From positions 45,402 to 109,401 of the forward strand of contig JAEWAQ010000069.1 of NCBI GenBank assembly GCA_023391635.1: a stretch of DNA of 64,000 bases, written 5' to 3'. The translations under genes and the position numbers were made by a program. A model generated the notes under the pieces. The model was given only the letters and a program-made list of their open reading frames with translations. It did not search any database and was not told where the DNA came from. Positions 1 to 7,209 of this stretch are shown here, one piece after another. The stretch comes from Bacillota bacterium (GTDB lineage Bacteria; Bacillota; Bacilli; Paenibacillales; Paenibacillaceae). Each line of letters begins with the position of its first letter. Within the stretch, counting starts at the first letter, position 1.

Positions 1-2
1 AA

Positions 3-620
3 CGGGGATTTCTGGTCATCGTGCCGGAGCTGCTCGGCTTCGGAGATCGGCGATTAAAGCAGGAATACGAGCGGGACGATTACAGCTCCTGCCATTCGAT
101 CTCCACGTACTTGCTGCAGGTGGGCCATACGATGGCCGGCCACCGTGTGTACGAAACGATCCGGGCGGTCGATTACGCGCGGAGCCGTCCGGATGCGGAC
201 GCGAGCCGGATCGGCATCATGGGCATCTCCGGAGGGGGACTTGCCGCCATGTTCGCGGCCGCGCTCGACGAACGCATCCGCGCGGCGGTCGTCAGCGGGT
301 ATATCAATACGTTCAAGGACAGCATTCTGGCGGTTCATCATTGCGTGGACAATTATGTCCCGGGCTTGCAGCGGCATGCCGAGATGCCGGATATCGCCTG
401 CCTGATCGCTCCGCGGCCGCTGCTCGCCGAGTCGGGCACCGATGACGCGATCTTCCCGATCGCGGCCGCGCGCTCCGCCATTCGCCGCATCCGCGAAGCT
501 TACTCGCTGCACGGGGCGGATGCCAAGCTGGCGCAGGACGCGTTCGCAGGCGATCACCGGATCAGCGGCGCGGCGGCATACGATTTTCTTGTCCGCGAGC
601 TTGACGTTCGGGATAGCTGA
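3..620 (+). CDS. Alpha/beta hydrolase, acetylxylan-esterase-like (5' partial)
   Basis: This is the C-terminal part of an alpha/beta hydrolase; the reading frame is open to the first base of the window, so the GTG at 21 is an internal valine and not the start. The nucleophile elbow G-I-S-G-G, a later S-G-T-D-D segment that supplies the acid, and a G-D-H-R segment near the end that supplies the histidine make up the expected catalytic triad. Large carbohydrate esterases and the Abhydrolase_7-like group look like this, so deacetylation of plant polysaccharide fragments would fit the neighbourhood, but the substrate is inferred only. No signal peptide can be judged because the N-terminus is missing. 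It converges on the dioxygenase gene. Confidence 0.75.
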   Translation, partial: RGFLVIVPELLGFGDRRLKQEYERDDYSSCHSISTYLLQVGHTMAGHRVYETIRAVDYARSRPDADASRIGIMGISGGGLAAMFAAALDERIRAAVVSGYINTFKDSILAVHHCVDNYVPGLQRHAEMPDIACLIAPRPLLAESGTDDAIFPIAAARSAIRRIREAYSLHGADAKLAQDAFAGDHRISGAAAYDFLVRELDVRDS

Positions 621-659
621 GGCGGCGATCGGAGTGAAATAAGAGGCAAAATTGCACAC

Positions 660-700
660 GAGACCGTCAGGGAAACAAAAATTTTCTCCTTGACGGTTTC
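660..700. terminator. Bidirectional terminator-like hairpin
   Basis: Thirteen-base arms at 660-672 and 688-700 pair with G-U wobbles around an AT-rich loop. The hairpin lies between the convergent hydrolase and dioxygenase genes. The minus-strand side is followed by a T-rich stretch, the plus side only by GTTAAAT, so it probably works better for the minus-strand gene. Confidence 0.55.
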
Positions 701-711
701 GTTAAATGAGG

Positions 712-1542
712 TCATTTCACGGCGTAGTGCCCCCGCGGCTTCTTGCCGCTCCACCGGTCGTCGACCTTGTCATTGGCCGGCTGATACCGGGTGTCGGCGC
801 TGAGCCGATACTGGTTCGTCGTATTCTCAAGCGAACAGTGCATCAGGAACATGCCGAATATCAACAAATCTCCCGCCCGGTATTCGGTCGTCGCCCATTG
901 GCCGCCGTACTTCCCGGTAATGGCAAGCGGGTCGGTCGTATAATGTCCGATGCCGTCCCGATCATGGTCCTTCGTGCCGTAAGTCGCTTTCAATTCCTCG
1001 AACCGGTGCGAACCCAGGCAGATGGCCAACCCGCCCATGTCATACGAGATATCGCCGAGCGGGGACCAGGCGGTATACAGATTATGCGTGCCCCGACCCA
1101 TGTAGATGATGTCGTAATGCGCGCCGGTGAAATCGCCTTTGCCGACGGCGCGGAGCCATTTGTAATGGTAAGTCAGCGAAGGTTCCCCGAGCAATTGGTC
1201 GAATAGCCCCATAATGTGGTCTCCGTTCAACACGGTCAACAATTCCGGCAAATCCTCGTTCGTGCCGCCCATGAAGATCGATTTGCTGCCGTCCGCCATC
1301 ACACCCTCCTCCAGCAGCGTGTCGCGGTCGAGCTTACCCATGCGCTCCATCTTCTCCAGGACGCGATTGCGCGCATTCAGCACCTGTTCCCGCCCATGAA
1401 ACCCGCGAAGCAGCAAGTAGCCGTCTTCCTGCAATCTGCCGCGCAGCGCGGGGATATCGTCCAGTAATTCATTCGAGCTGCGCAGTTCTGTGAGATCGGG
1501 TCCCCCCAGCTCCAGTTCCCGGCTTCCGACCTTAACTTTCAT
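712..1542 (-). CDS. Phytanoyl-CoA dioxygenase (PhyH) family protein
   Basis: A 276-residue protein of the non-haem Fe(II)/2-oxoglutarate-dependent PhyH family. The metal-binding triad is visible as H142-x-D144 (in A-H-Y-D-I) and H235 (in L-M-H-C-S), and R246 or R252 is placed to bind 2-oxoglutarate. Bacterial members hydroxylate small molecules, and many of unknown substrate sit beside AraC regulators in Paenibacillaceae sugar loci. The gene is divergent from an AraC-type regulator with about 160 bp between the starts, which suggests that regulator controls it. No signal peptide is present, so it should be cytoplasmic. The family call is firm; the substrate is unknown. Confidence 0.85.
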   Translation of the reverse strand: MKVKVGSRELELGGPDLTELRSSNELLDDIPALRGRLQEDGYLLLRGFHGREQVLNARNRVLEKMERMGKLDRDTLLEEGVMADGSKSIFMGGTNEDLPELLTVLNGDHIMGLFDQLLGEPSLTYHYKWLRAVGKGDFTGAHYDIIYMGRGTHNLYTAWSPLGDISYDMGGLAICLGSHRFEELKATYGTKDHDRDGIGHYTTDPLAITGKYGGQWATTEYRAGDLLIFGMFLMHCSLENTTNQYRLSADTRYQPANDKVDDRWSGKKPRGHYAVK

Positions 1543-1644
1543 ATCGGCATCCTCCTCGATTGTTCATGCCCTCATTGTAGAAGGAATCCGCAGCGCGATC
1601 CATGTAAGGTTGTATGAAATGGATGTAAAATCGTACAAAAAATA

Positions 1645-1673
1645 ACCTTCATTAAGGGAGAATACGCTATAAT
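1645..1673 (+). promoter_or_regulatory. Putative promoter of the AraC regulator at 1707
   Basis: A perfect TATAAT lies at 1668-1673, 34 bases before the start codon, with only a weak -35 region around 1645-1652. A good -10 with a poor -35 is what an activator-dependent or autoregulated promoter would look like. The segment is also the divergent upstream region of the dioxygenase gene. Confidence 0.4.
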
Positions 1674-1706
1674 CATGTATGATCGAATCGGATTGGAGGA
1701 CCCTGG

Positions 1707-2516
1707 ATGACATACATGGACATTCCGTACGCATTGGATCCGCAACGGGCATGGCCGGAATGCCGGTTTATGTTGATCTGGAAGGTGCAGGCGAACGATG
1801 CCTACCACGCGGTTCAGGAGCAGGGATTCCGCAACCCGGGATTATTCGTTACTTTCGAAGGCCAAGGACGGCTCAGCCGGGAAGGGAAGCGAGAACAACT
1901 GCATGCCGGGACGTATCGATTCGTAGAAAGAATGGTACCGTGCACGTATCAATGCGTCGGCGGGGACTGGAAGTTTTATTACATCGAATTCAGCGGGCTT
2001 GAGATGGCGAGGGAACTGGGCTTAACGATCGACCGAACCGTCACGACCGCGAGAATGGCCGAAGCCGTCAAACTGTGCAAGCAGATGGTCGATTGTTTGA
2101 TCATGCAGCCTGTTGGCTATGCCTATACGACGCAGTCCGCGCTGCATGAGCTGATTCTGCTGTTCGCGCACGAGCTCGCGGCCGCACAAGGCGTCCGCCA
2201 TCCGGAGCTGGACGAGATCGTCTACCAGATGCACATGGGCATCGGCCGCCCATTCCTAATCGATGACCTGATTCGGCAAAGCGGCCTTTCCCGCACGGGC
2301 TTCTTCTCCCGATTCCGCGAGATGACGGGTATGTCGCCCAGCCGTTACATGCAGGAGCTCAAGCTCGCTTCCGCGAAAGCATCCCTGGAAACGACCCGCC
2401 TCACGGTGAAGGAGATCGCGTCTTCTTTGCATTTTTACGACGAATTCCACTTTTCCAAGATGTTCAAGCAACGCTATGGCATGTCGCCCTCCGCTTATCG
2501 GCGGAAGAAACTGTGA
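1707..2516 (+). CDS. AraC family transcriptional regulator
   Basis: A 269-residue regulator: a cupin-like sensor half (roughly residues 20-160) and a C-terminal double helix-turn-helix (roughly 170-269) with the family-typical second helix pattern around E-I-A-S-S-L and the F-S-K-M-F-K-Q-R-Y-G-M-S-P-S-A-Y-R end. A GGAGG site lies ten bases before the ATG. It is transcribed away from the PhyH-type dioxygenase gene, so that gene is the likely target, perhaps in response to a sugar. No membrane segments are seen. Confidence 0.9.
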   Translation: MTYMDIPYALDPQRAWPECRFMLIWKVQANDAYHAVQEQGFRNPGLFVTFEGQGRLSREGKREQLHAGTYRFVERMVPCTYQCVGGDWKFYYIEFSGLEMARELGLTIDRTVTTARMAEAVKLCKQMVDCLIMQPVGYAYTTQSALHELILLFAHELAAAQGVRHPELDEIVYQMHMGIGRPFLIDDLIRQSGLSRTGFFSRFREMTGMSPSRYMQELKLASAKASLETTRLTVKEIASSLHFYDEFHFSKMFKQRYGMSPSAYRRKKL

Positions 2517-2596
2517 AAAGCCGATGCGGTGACGGAGGTCAATCGCGCGATCGGTTAGAGGGTGGATAACAGAATTCGACTGAAGCAGCTGAGTAG

Positions 2597-3502
2597 TCAG
2601 CCTGCCAGGTGCAAGGTCATCACGCCGGCGAGCGCGCAGATACCGCCGATCGCTTCCTTGCGCGTGAACCGCTCTTTCAGGAACAGGCTCGCGTAGACGA
2701 GAATGATGAGCACATTGAGCGACGTCACGGCGGAGACAAGACCGGCGATGCCTTGAGCGAACGCATGGAGGATGAAGTACATGCCGGCGAAATTGGTTGT
2801 ACCCACAACCATGCCCCATCCGATCGTTCGCCGCGCGCTCCATCCGCCTGTCTCGGCGGCTGCTGCGCTCTCTTCCCGAGAGGCCGCCGTCAGCGTGTTC
2901 AGATGACTCCTGGCCGACAGCCGTTCCCTGATCCAAGAGAAGCCGAACAAGGCTGATCCTGTCGCAAACATGAAGAACATCGTCGGAAACAGGGCGGCGT
3001 CCAGCCGCATCGCCCAAGTAGACGTCGTGTCGTTCAGCCCGAAGCCGAACAGAGCGATGATCGCCCACTGGATGCCTTTCAAAGTGTCCAGCGAAATGGA
3101 GGAAGAATAGCGGATGATGAGAATGCCCGCGACGATCGCCAGGAAAGCGGCGAGCTGCAGGGGCGACAGCGTCTGGCCCCACAGGAGATAAGCCAGGCAT
3201 ACCACCACGACGGGCGGCAGGCCCGTGAACAGCGCCACGAGCGAGGCTTTGCCTACCGCATATCCCCGATACATCGCGGAATTGGCGATGAAGGACAATA
3301 CGCCCATGATGCACCCGATCCAGGATGCGGCGGTCCAGGCTTGCCCGGAAGCGCCGATCGCGACGAGTGATGCCAGCGCGCCCATGAAGAACGTGCCGAA
3401 CAGCATCAAGTTGCGATTCGCCGGCTTGCGGGAGGTCCACTGATACATGACGCCGCGCAAGCCGAAGCATAGCGCCGCGATGAGCGAATAGATGAGCCAC
3501 AT
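2597..3502 (-). CDS. DMT superfamily transporter (EamA family)
   Basis: About ten hydrophobic helices arranged as two EamA repeats identify a drug/metabolite transporter of about 301 residues. An upstream in-frame ATG at 3592 would add 30 polar residues ahead of the first helix; the ATG at 3502 is preferred because AAGGAG sits ten bases ahead of it and the protein then begins directly with the first membrane segment (M-W-L-I-Y). Such proteins export or import small metabolites; the substrate cannot be read from the sequence. A hydrophilic loop rich in Ser, Ala and Glu lies near the middle, between the two repeats. It converges on the AraC gene at 1707. Confidence 0.85.
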   Translation of the reverse strand: MWLIYSLIAALCFGLRGVMYQWTSRKPANRNLMLFGTFFMGALASLVAIGASGQAWTAASWIGCIMGVLSFIANSAMYRGYAVGKASLVALFTGLPPVVVVCLAYLLWGQTLSPLQLAAFLAIVAGILIIRYSSSISLDTLKGIQWAIIALFGFGLNDTTSTWAMRLDAALFPTMFFMFATGSALFGFSWIRERLSARSHLNTLTAASREESAAAAETGGWSARRTIGWGMVVGTTNFAGMYFILHAFAQGIAGLVSAVTSLNVLIILVYASLFLKERFTRKEAIGGICALAGVMTLHLAG

Positions 3503-3611
3503 GAATGACAGTCTCCTTATGTGCAAGCAAGATGCGTTTTGGCGCTTAGCGCAAACCTCTCCCATTATGTCATGACTTCTCTTGCACCTCAATAGACGAG
3601 GCGCGAATCTT

Positions 3612-3907
3612 GGGACAATTGCTTACGAAATGAATTTCTCTTCAAATACTACCGTTATGATGCTGTCCGCACCATCCCCGCCTGCATGCCGCCCGACCAC
3701 GCTACTATGATGCTGTCCGCACCATCCCCGCCAGTATGCCGCCCGACCACGCCAATATGATGCTGTCCGCACCATCCCCGCCTGCATGCAGGCTGCTCTC
3801 GCCAACATGTAAAGACTGCACTTATGATCCCGGCCTCATCGACGATAGATATTCGTCAATTCCGTAAGCGATTGCCCTGCACGAAGCCCGGGACAATTGC
3901 TTACGAA
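3612..3907. repeat. Pair of 18-bp direct repeats flanking a tandem array
   Basis: The 18-mer GGGACAATTGCTTACGAA occurs at 3612-3629 and again, exactly, at 3890-3907. The 260-bp interval between copies holds the 50-bp tandem array at 3655-3804 and no convincing gene. A shorter shared word, AGCGATTGCC, also occurs near 3867 and 3948. The copies could be duplicated intergenic sequence or scars of a small mobile element; no inverted terminal repeats were found. Confidence 0.6.
3655..3804. repeat. Three-copy tandem repeat, 50-bp period
   Basis: The word TGCTGTCCGCACCATCCCCG recurs at 3661, 3711 and 3761, exactly 50 bases apart, with the remainder of each unit nearly identical. The units are adjacent and have no unique spacers. 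The array is in the 665-bp gap between the EamA gene and the next gene. ORFs drawn through it encode only repeats of the same residues and are not credible proteins. Confidence 0.9.
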
Positions 3908-3962
3908 TTTGCCGAAGTGAAAAAAGACTGTCTGAATGTAGTTCTTTAGCGATTGCCTTGAA

Positions 3963-4120
3963 GCAGCGACGGTTGGAGGGAAAGATGAACCTGGGTGTGA
4001 GGCCGGAATTGCAATCTTCAGCGAACTTGCCGATCCTGACCCGCGATAGGGGAGATGCCCCGACGAAAGTCCGGCTGTGCGACCCAACCCGGGTGCGTGT
4101 CGGCAAGTCGTCCGTTGCTG
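3963..4120 (+). ncRNA. Candidate structured RNA or leader element, family not identified
   Basis: Nested complementary arms suggest a folded RNA on the plus strand. The closing stem pairs 3964-3972 with 4112-4120 (nine pairs, one G-U). A second stem pairs CTTGCCGA at 4026-4033 with TCGGCAAG at 4100-4107. Inside it are a GGGG/CCCC hairpin (4049-4061), a GAC-GAAA-GTC hairpin with a GNRA loop (4062-4071) and an ACCC/GGGT hairpin (4082-4094). The element ends about 47 bases before the start of the gene at 4168. I compared it by memory with common riboswitch consensus sequences and did not recognise it. It may be a cis-regulatory leader, a small RNA, or part of a decayed ribozyme. Confidence 0.45.
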
Positions 4121-4167
4121 TATCTTCATAAGTAAGAGAGATGAAGAGGCGATGGAGGCCGGACCTG

Positions 4168-4716
4168 ATGGATAACAATGCGAAAAACATATACATTCTG
4201 CTGACGGATACGGGAACTTGGTTTACGAGGTTGATCCGGGTGTTCACGCGAGCGCCGATGAACCATGCGTCGATTGCGCTCGACCCCGACCTTGCCGAGG
4301 TGTACAGCTTTGGGCGCAAGAAGCGCAGCAATCCGTTCGTCGGCGGGTTCGTGAAGGAAGACATGGCGAGCGATCTGTTCGAACGGGCTTCCTGCGCGGT
4401 CTACGGATACACGGTGGACGAGATGACGTATGAGCGGATCCGCCGGCACATTCAGGAATTCGAACGCAATAAGCATCGCTATTCCTACAATTTGCTCGGC
4501 TTGTTCGGCGTGCTGCTGCGGACACGGATTCCGCGCAAGGATGCGTATTTCTGCACGCAGTTCGTCGCATCCGTGCTGGTGGAGAACGGGATCGCGATCT
4601 GTGCGAAGCCGCCGGAATTGACGACGCCGACCGATTTCGAGCGGGCGCCGGCGCTCAAGCGGCTGTACAGCGGGAGCTTGCACTATTACCGGAGAGCCGC
4701 CTGCCAGGCGGTGTAG
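4168..4716 (+). CDS. Permuted NlpC/P60 (YiiX/YebB-like) papain-fold hydrolase
   Basis: A 182-residue protein with the order expected of circularly permuted NlpC/P60 enzymes: the histidine comes first (H33 in M-N-H-A-S) and the cysteine later (C129 in Y-F-C-T-Q-F). Known relatives act on peptidoglycan peptides or on amide and acyl bonds; the substrate here is unknown. No signal peptide is present. The ATG at 4168 is chosen because GGAGG lies nine bases ahead of it; the alternative ATG at 4141 would add nine basic residues. The gene stands alone between two tandem-repeat regions and is preceded by the candidate structured RNA. Confidence 0.7.
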   Translation: MDNNAKNIYILLTDTGTWFTRLIRVFTRAPMNHASIALDPDLAEVYSFGRKKRSNPFVGGFVKEDMASDLFERASCAVYGYTVDEMTYERIRRHIQEFERNKHRYSYNLLGLFGVLLRTRIPRKDAYFCTQFVASVLVENGIAICAKPPELTTPTDFERAPALKRLYSGSLHYYRRAACQAV

Positions 4717-4742
4717 CGTCATAGGCATCAGTGATCTGCAGC

Positions 4743-4884
4743 GCCAACCGGGCGAAACCCGGTTACAGCTTCACGACCGCGATGTTAGCAGGGCCAACCG
4801 GGCGAAACCCGGTTACAGCTTCACGGCCGCGATGTTAGCAGGTGCCAACCGGGCGAAACCGGGTTACAGCTTCACGGCCGCTTC
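4743..4884. repeat. Three-copy tandem repeat, 50/51-bp period, with hairpins
   Basis: Units beginning GCCAACCGGGCGAAACCCGG start at 4743, 4793 and 4844. Units one and two each contain a seven-pair hairpin (AACCGGG, five-base loop, CCCGGTT); unit three carries a change that puts one mismatch in the stem. The third unit is truncated. There are no unique spacers, so this is not a CRISPR array. It fills most of the 330-bp gap before the fusion gene, between the hydrolase stop codon and the terminator at 4900. Confidence 0.9.
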
Positions 4885-4899
4885 TGAATCGTCTTCGAT

Positions 4900-4945
4900 A
4901 AAACGACATTCTCTGTCCCCAAGGGGGACGACGAAGTCGTTTTTT
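4900..4945 (+). terminator. Rho-independent terminator
   Basis: Outer arms AAAACGAC (4900-4907) and GTCGTTTT (4936-4943) enclose an inner GTCCCC/GGGGAC stem, and the hairpin runs into six T residues. It would end transcription from the hydrolase gene at 4168 and through the tandem repeat. Confidence 0.8.
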
Positions 4946-4963
4946 CGCATTTCAGACGAAAGT

Positions 4964-5016
4964 GAAAGAATTCGGACCTTACCTGCATGTGACGGGAAGG
5001 GCGCGGATAGTAAACT
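4964..5016 (+). promoter_or_regulatory. Promoter with upstream activator-like site
   Basis: The 19-mer GAAAGAATTCGGACCTTAC (4964-4982) matches the element at 7128-7146 in 17 of 19 positions. A -10-like TAAACT lies at 5011-5016, exactly 40 bases after the start of the TTCG core at 4971, the same offset as in the other copy. A weak -35 (around 4988) lies just downstream of the motif. This geometry fits a binding site for an activator; the YesN-type regulator encoded at 10842 is a plausible ligand by proximity only. Confidence 0.5.
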
Positions 5017-5046
5017 GAAGTTAGCTTAACCCAAGGGGGAATTCGT

Positions 5047-7119
5047 GTGATTATGGAGCGCGTTGGCGTCATTACGGACGAAATCTCCGTTGATGTCGTG
5101 GAAGCGTTGACGTGGCTGCAGGAACAGGGGCTGCGGTATGCAGAAATCCGCATGGTGGACGGAGTGAATGTGGCGGAATTGAGCGACGGGCAGGCAGATC
5201 GTATCCGCGAGGAGGCGAAGGCCCGGGGGATCCGCATTTCGGCGGTTGCTTCGCCAGTATTCAAATGCGCGCTTAATCCGGCGCGACCTGTTGCGGACGG
5301 GGACAGATTCGGGCAGCAGGAAGAGGGCCTGGAGGCGCATTTTGCGAAGCTGGAGCGGTTGATGGCCATCGCAAAGCGCCTGGGAACCGGGTATATCCGA
5401 ATTTTCTCCTTCTGGCGTGAACAGGAGCCGTCGCTATTCGCGGAAGAAATCGCCGCTCATCTGGCGCGGGCGGCCAAGCTGGCGGAGCGGGAAAATCTGG
5501 TGCTGCTGCTGGAGAATGAACCGGTCACGAACGGCGGTTATGCGCAAGAGGTGGTCGAATTCGTGAAGCGCATCGGCTCGCCGTCGCTTTGTGCACTATG
5601 GGATCCAGGCAACGAGATGCTGTTTCGCCGCGGACCGCACCCGCAAGCGCTGGAATCGATCCGGCCCTACATCGCCCATGTGCATCTCAAGGATGCGGCG
5701 GAGGACGACAACGGCGAATGGCGATATGTGCCGATTGGGCAAGGGCGGACGCCGTTCGCCGAACAAATGGTGCAGCTGGAAGAGGACGGTTATCGGGGGC
5801 TCTATGTGCTGGAAACGCATTACGTGCCGCCCGGCGGCACGAATCAGGACGGGACGCGCCAGTCGCTGGACGGATTGCTCCGCATTCTGCGCGAAGTTGA
5901 ATCCCGGCTGAAGCCTGCGCTCGCGGACCAGACATCACAGACGCAGCCTACCGCGCCCTCGTATACGCAGCTTGCTTCGCCTTCACAGACGCTGCCTGCC
6001 CCGCCTTCACAGACGCAGCCTGCCTCGCCCCCGCAGTCGCAGCTTGCCCCGACTTCGGAGCCGCAAGCGCCCGCCGCCGCCAAGGCCAAAACTTGGGGGT
6101 TCGCCATCGTCGGCACCGGCATGATCGCCGAGTTCCATGCGAAGGCCATCGCGGGACTGACGAACGGGAGGCTGGCGGGCATCGCCGGAAGTTCCGAAGA
6201 GAAGGCGCGTTCGTTCGCCGACCAGATCGGCGCCGACTGCATGGCCGTGGGCGACTACAGCCGCTTGCTGGCTTCGCCGGAGATCGACATCGTCTGTGTC
6301 GCGACGCCGAGCGGAAGCCACTTCGCGATCGGCGTCGACGTTCTTCGGGCCGGAAAGCACTTGATCCTGGAGAAGCCGATGGCGATGACAGTGGAGGAGG
6401 CGGACGAACTGATCGCGCTGGCCGAAGGCAACAGCATGCGGCTGGCGGTCATCTCCCAGCGGCGGTTCGAACCGCCATATCAATTGGCCAAGCGCATGCT
6501 GGACGAGGGGCGACTTGGTCGGCTGCTATTCATAGAAGCGCAAACCCCGTTCTACCGCAGCCAAGCCTATTACGATTCGGCGGCATGGCGGGGCACGGTG
6601 GCGCAAGACGGCGGCGCGCTGATGAACCAGGCGATCCATCAGATCGATCTGATGCTGTGGTTCGCGGGGCCGTGCACATCGATCTTCGGCAAGACCGCGA
6701 CGCAAACCCATGACATGGAAGCGGAAGATATCGGCATTGCCCTGGCGACGTTCGCCTCTGGCGCCTATGGCGTCGTGACGGGTTCGACGAGCCTACTGCC
6801 GGGTTTTCCTCCAGCCGTCAAGCTATACGGGGAGCACGGCACCATCTGGATCGAAGGCAATCGGATCGCGCACTGGACGGTTCCCGGCATAGAAGCGCCG
6901 AGCGGGACGGACGAAGCTTCGCCGGAGGGAGGCAGCGATCCGAAGGCGATATCGCCGGTCAATCACCGGACGCAGATGGCCGATATGACGGAAGCGATCG
7001 CGTGCGGCCGGCCTCCGCTGGTCGGCGGCAAGGAAGGCCGCGAGGCGCTGCGCTTCATTCAGGCCGTCTACGATTCATCCCGGACGGGACAGGAAGTTCG
7101 GCTGATGTCCGAAGTTTAG
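5047..7119 (+). CDS. Fusion: sugar phosphate isomerase/epimerase + Gfo/Idh/MocA oxidoreductase
   Basis: A 690-residue two-domain protein. Residues 1 to about 290 form a xylose-isomerase-like TIM barrel, with metal-site segments such as L-L-L-E-N-E and H-V-H-L-K-D. Residues 296-343 are a low-complexity linker of six 8-residue repeats. From about 350 to the end there is a Gfo/Idh/MocA dehydrogenase with the NAD(P)-binding V-G-T-G-M-I-A and the L-E-K-P motif near 441. In most genomes these are separate neighbouring genes, as they are later in this window (14770 and 15628). Substrate channelling for an inositol- or keto-sugar-type conversion is a reasonable inference. The GTG at 5047 is chosen because AAGGGGGA precedes it by six bases; ATG at 5053 is possible. 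Confidence 0.85.
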   Translation: MIMERVGVITDEISVDVVEALTWLQEQGLRYAEIRMVDGVNVAELSDGQADRIREEAKARGIRISAVASPVFKCALNPARPVADGDRFGQQEEGLEAHFAKLERLMAIAKRLGTGYIRIFSFWREQEPSLFAEEIAAHLARAAKLAERENLVLLLENEPVTNGGYAQEVVEFVKRIGSPSLCALWDPGNEMLFRRGPHPQALESIRPYIAHVHLKDAAEDDNGEWRYVPIGQGRTPFAEQMVQLEEDGYRGLYVLETHYVPPGGTNQDGTRQSLDGLLRILREVESRLKPALADQTSQTQPTAPSYTQLASPSQTLPAPPSQTQPASPPQSQLAPTSEPQAPAAAKAKTWGFAIVGTGMIAEFHAKAIAGLTNGRLAGIAGSSEEKARSFADQIGADCMAVGDYSRLLASPEIDIVCVATPSGSHFAIGVDVLRAGKHLILEKPMAMTVEEADELIALAEGNSMRLAVISQRRFEPPYQLAKRMLDEGRLGRLLFIEAQTPFYRSQAYYDSAAWRGTVAQDGGALMNQAIHQIDLMLWFAGPCTSIFGKTATQTHDMEAEDIGIALATFASGAYGVVTGSTSLLPGFPPAVKLYGEHGTIWIEGNRIAHWTVPGIEAPSGTDEASPEGGSDPKAISPVNHRTQMADMTEAIACGRPPLVGGKEGREALRFIQAVYDSSRTGQEVRLMSEV
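5932..6075 (+). repeat. In-frame 24-bp repeats encoding the interdomain linker
   Basis: Six imperfect 24-base units encode 8-residue units of the type P-S-Q-T-Q-P-A-S, rich in Pro, Ser, Gln, Thr and Ala. They form the linker of the fusion protein. Copy number is likely to vary between strains because the nucleotide units are similar. Confidence 0.85.
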
Positions 7120-7127
7120 AACATATC

Positions 7128-7180
7128 GAAACAATTCGGACGTTACACGGATTCGCAAAGGCCGATGCCGGCGGTAGACT
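7128..7180 (+). promoter_or_regulatory. Promoter with upstream activator-like site (second copy)
   Basis: GAAACAATTCGGACGTTAC at 7128-7146 is followed by TAGACT at 7175-7180, again exactly 40 bases after the start of TTCG (7135). A TTCGCA at 7152-7157 could serve as -35 with a 17-base spacer. It lies in the 90-bp gap ahead of the permease gene, so the transporter/two-component operon probably has its own start site here. Confidence 0.5.
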
Positions 7181-7209
7181 GGGAGTAGTCTTCGACAAAA
7201 TCGAGAGAA

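Noticed and set aside
3963..4120. Known riboswitch (c-di-GMP, c-di-AMP, cobalamin, SAM or T-box)
   Set aside because: Remembered consensus blocks of these classes do not occur in the expected order; only generic stems and a GNRA loop are seen, so no class is named.
3822..4364. Minus-strand ORFs opposite the structured region
   Set aside because: They cross the stems of the putative RNA and the start of the hydrolase gene, lack ribosome sites and resemble no family.
4743..4884. CRISPR array made of the 50-bp units with hairpins
   Set aside because: The units are directly adjacent, nearly identical over their full length and have no unique spacers; no cas gene is nearby. It is a tandem repeat.
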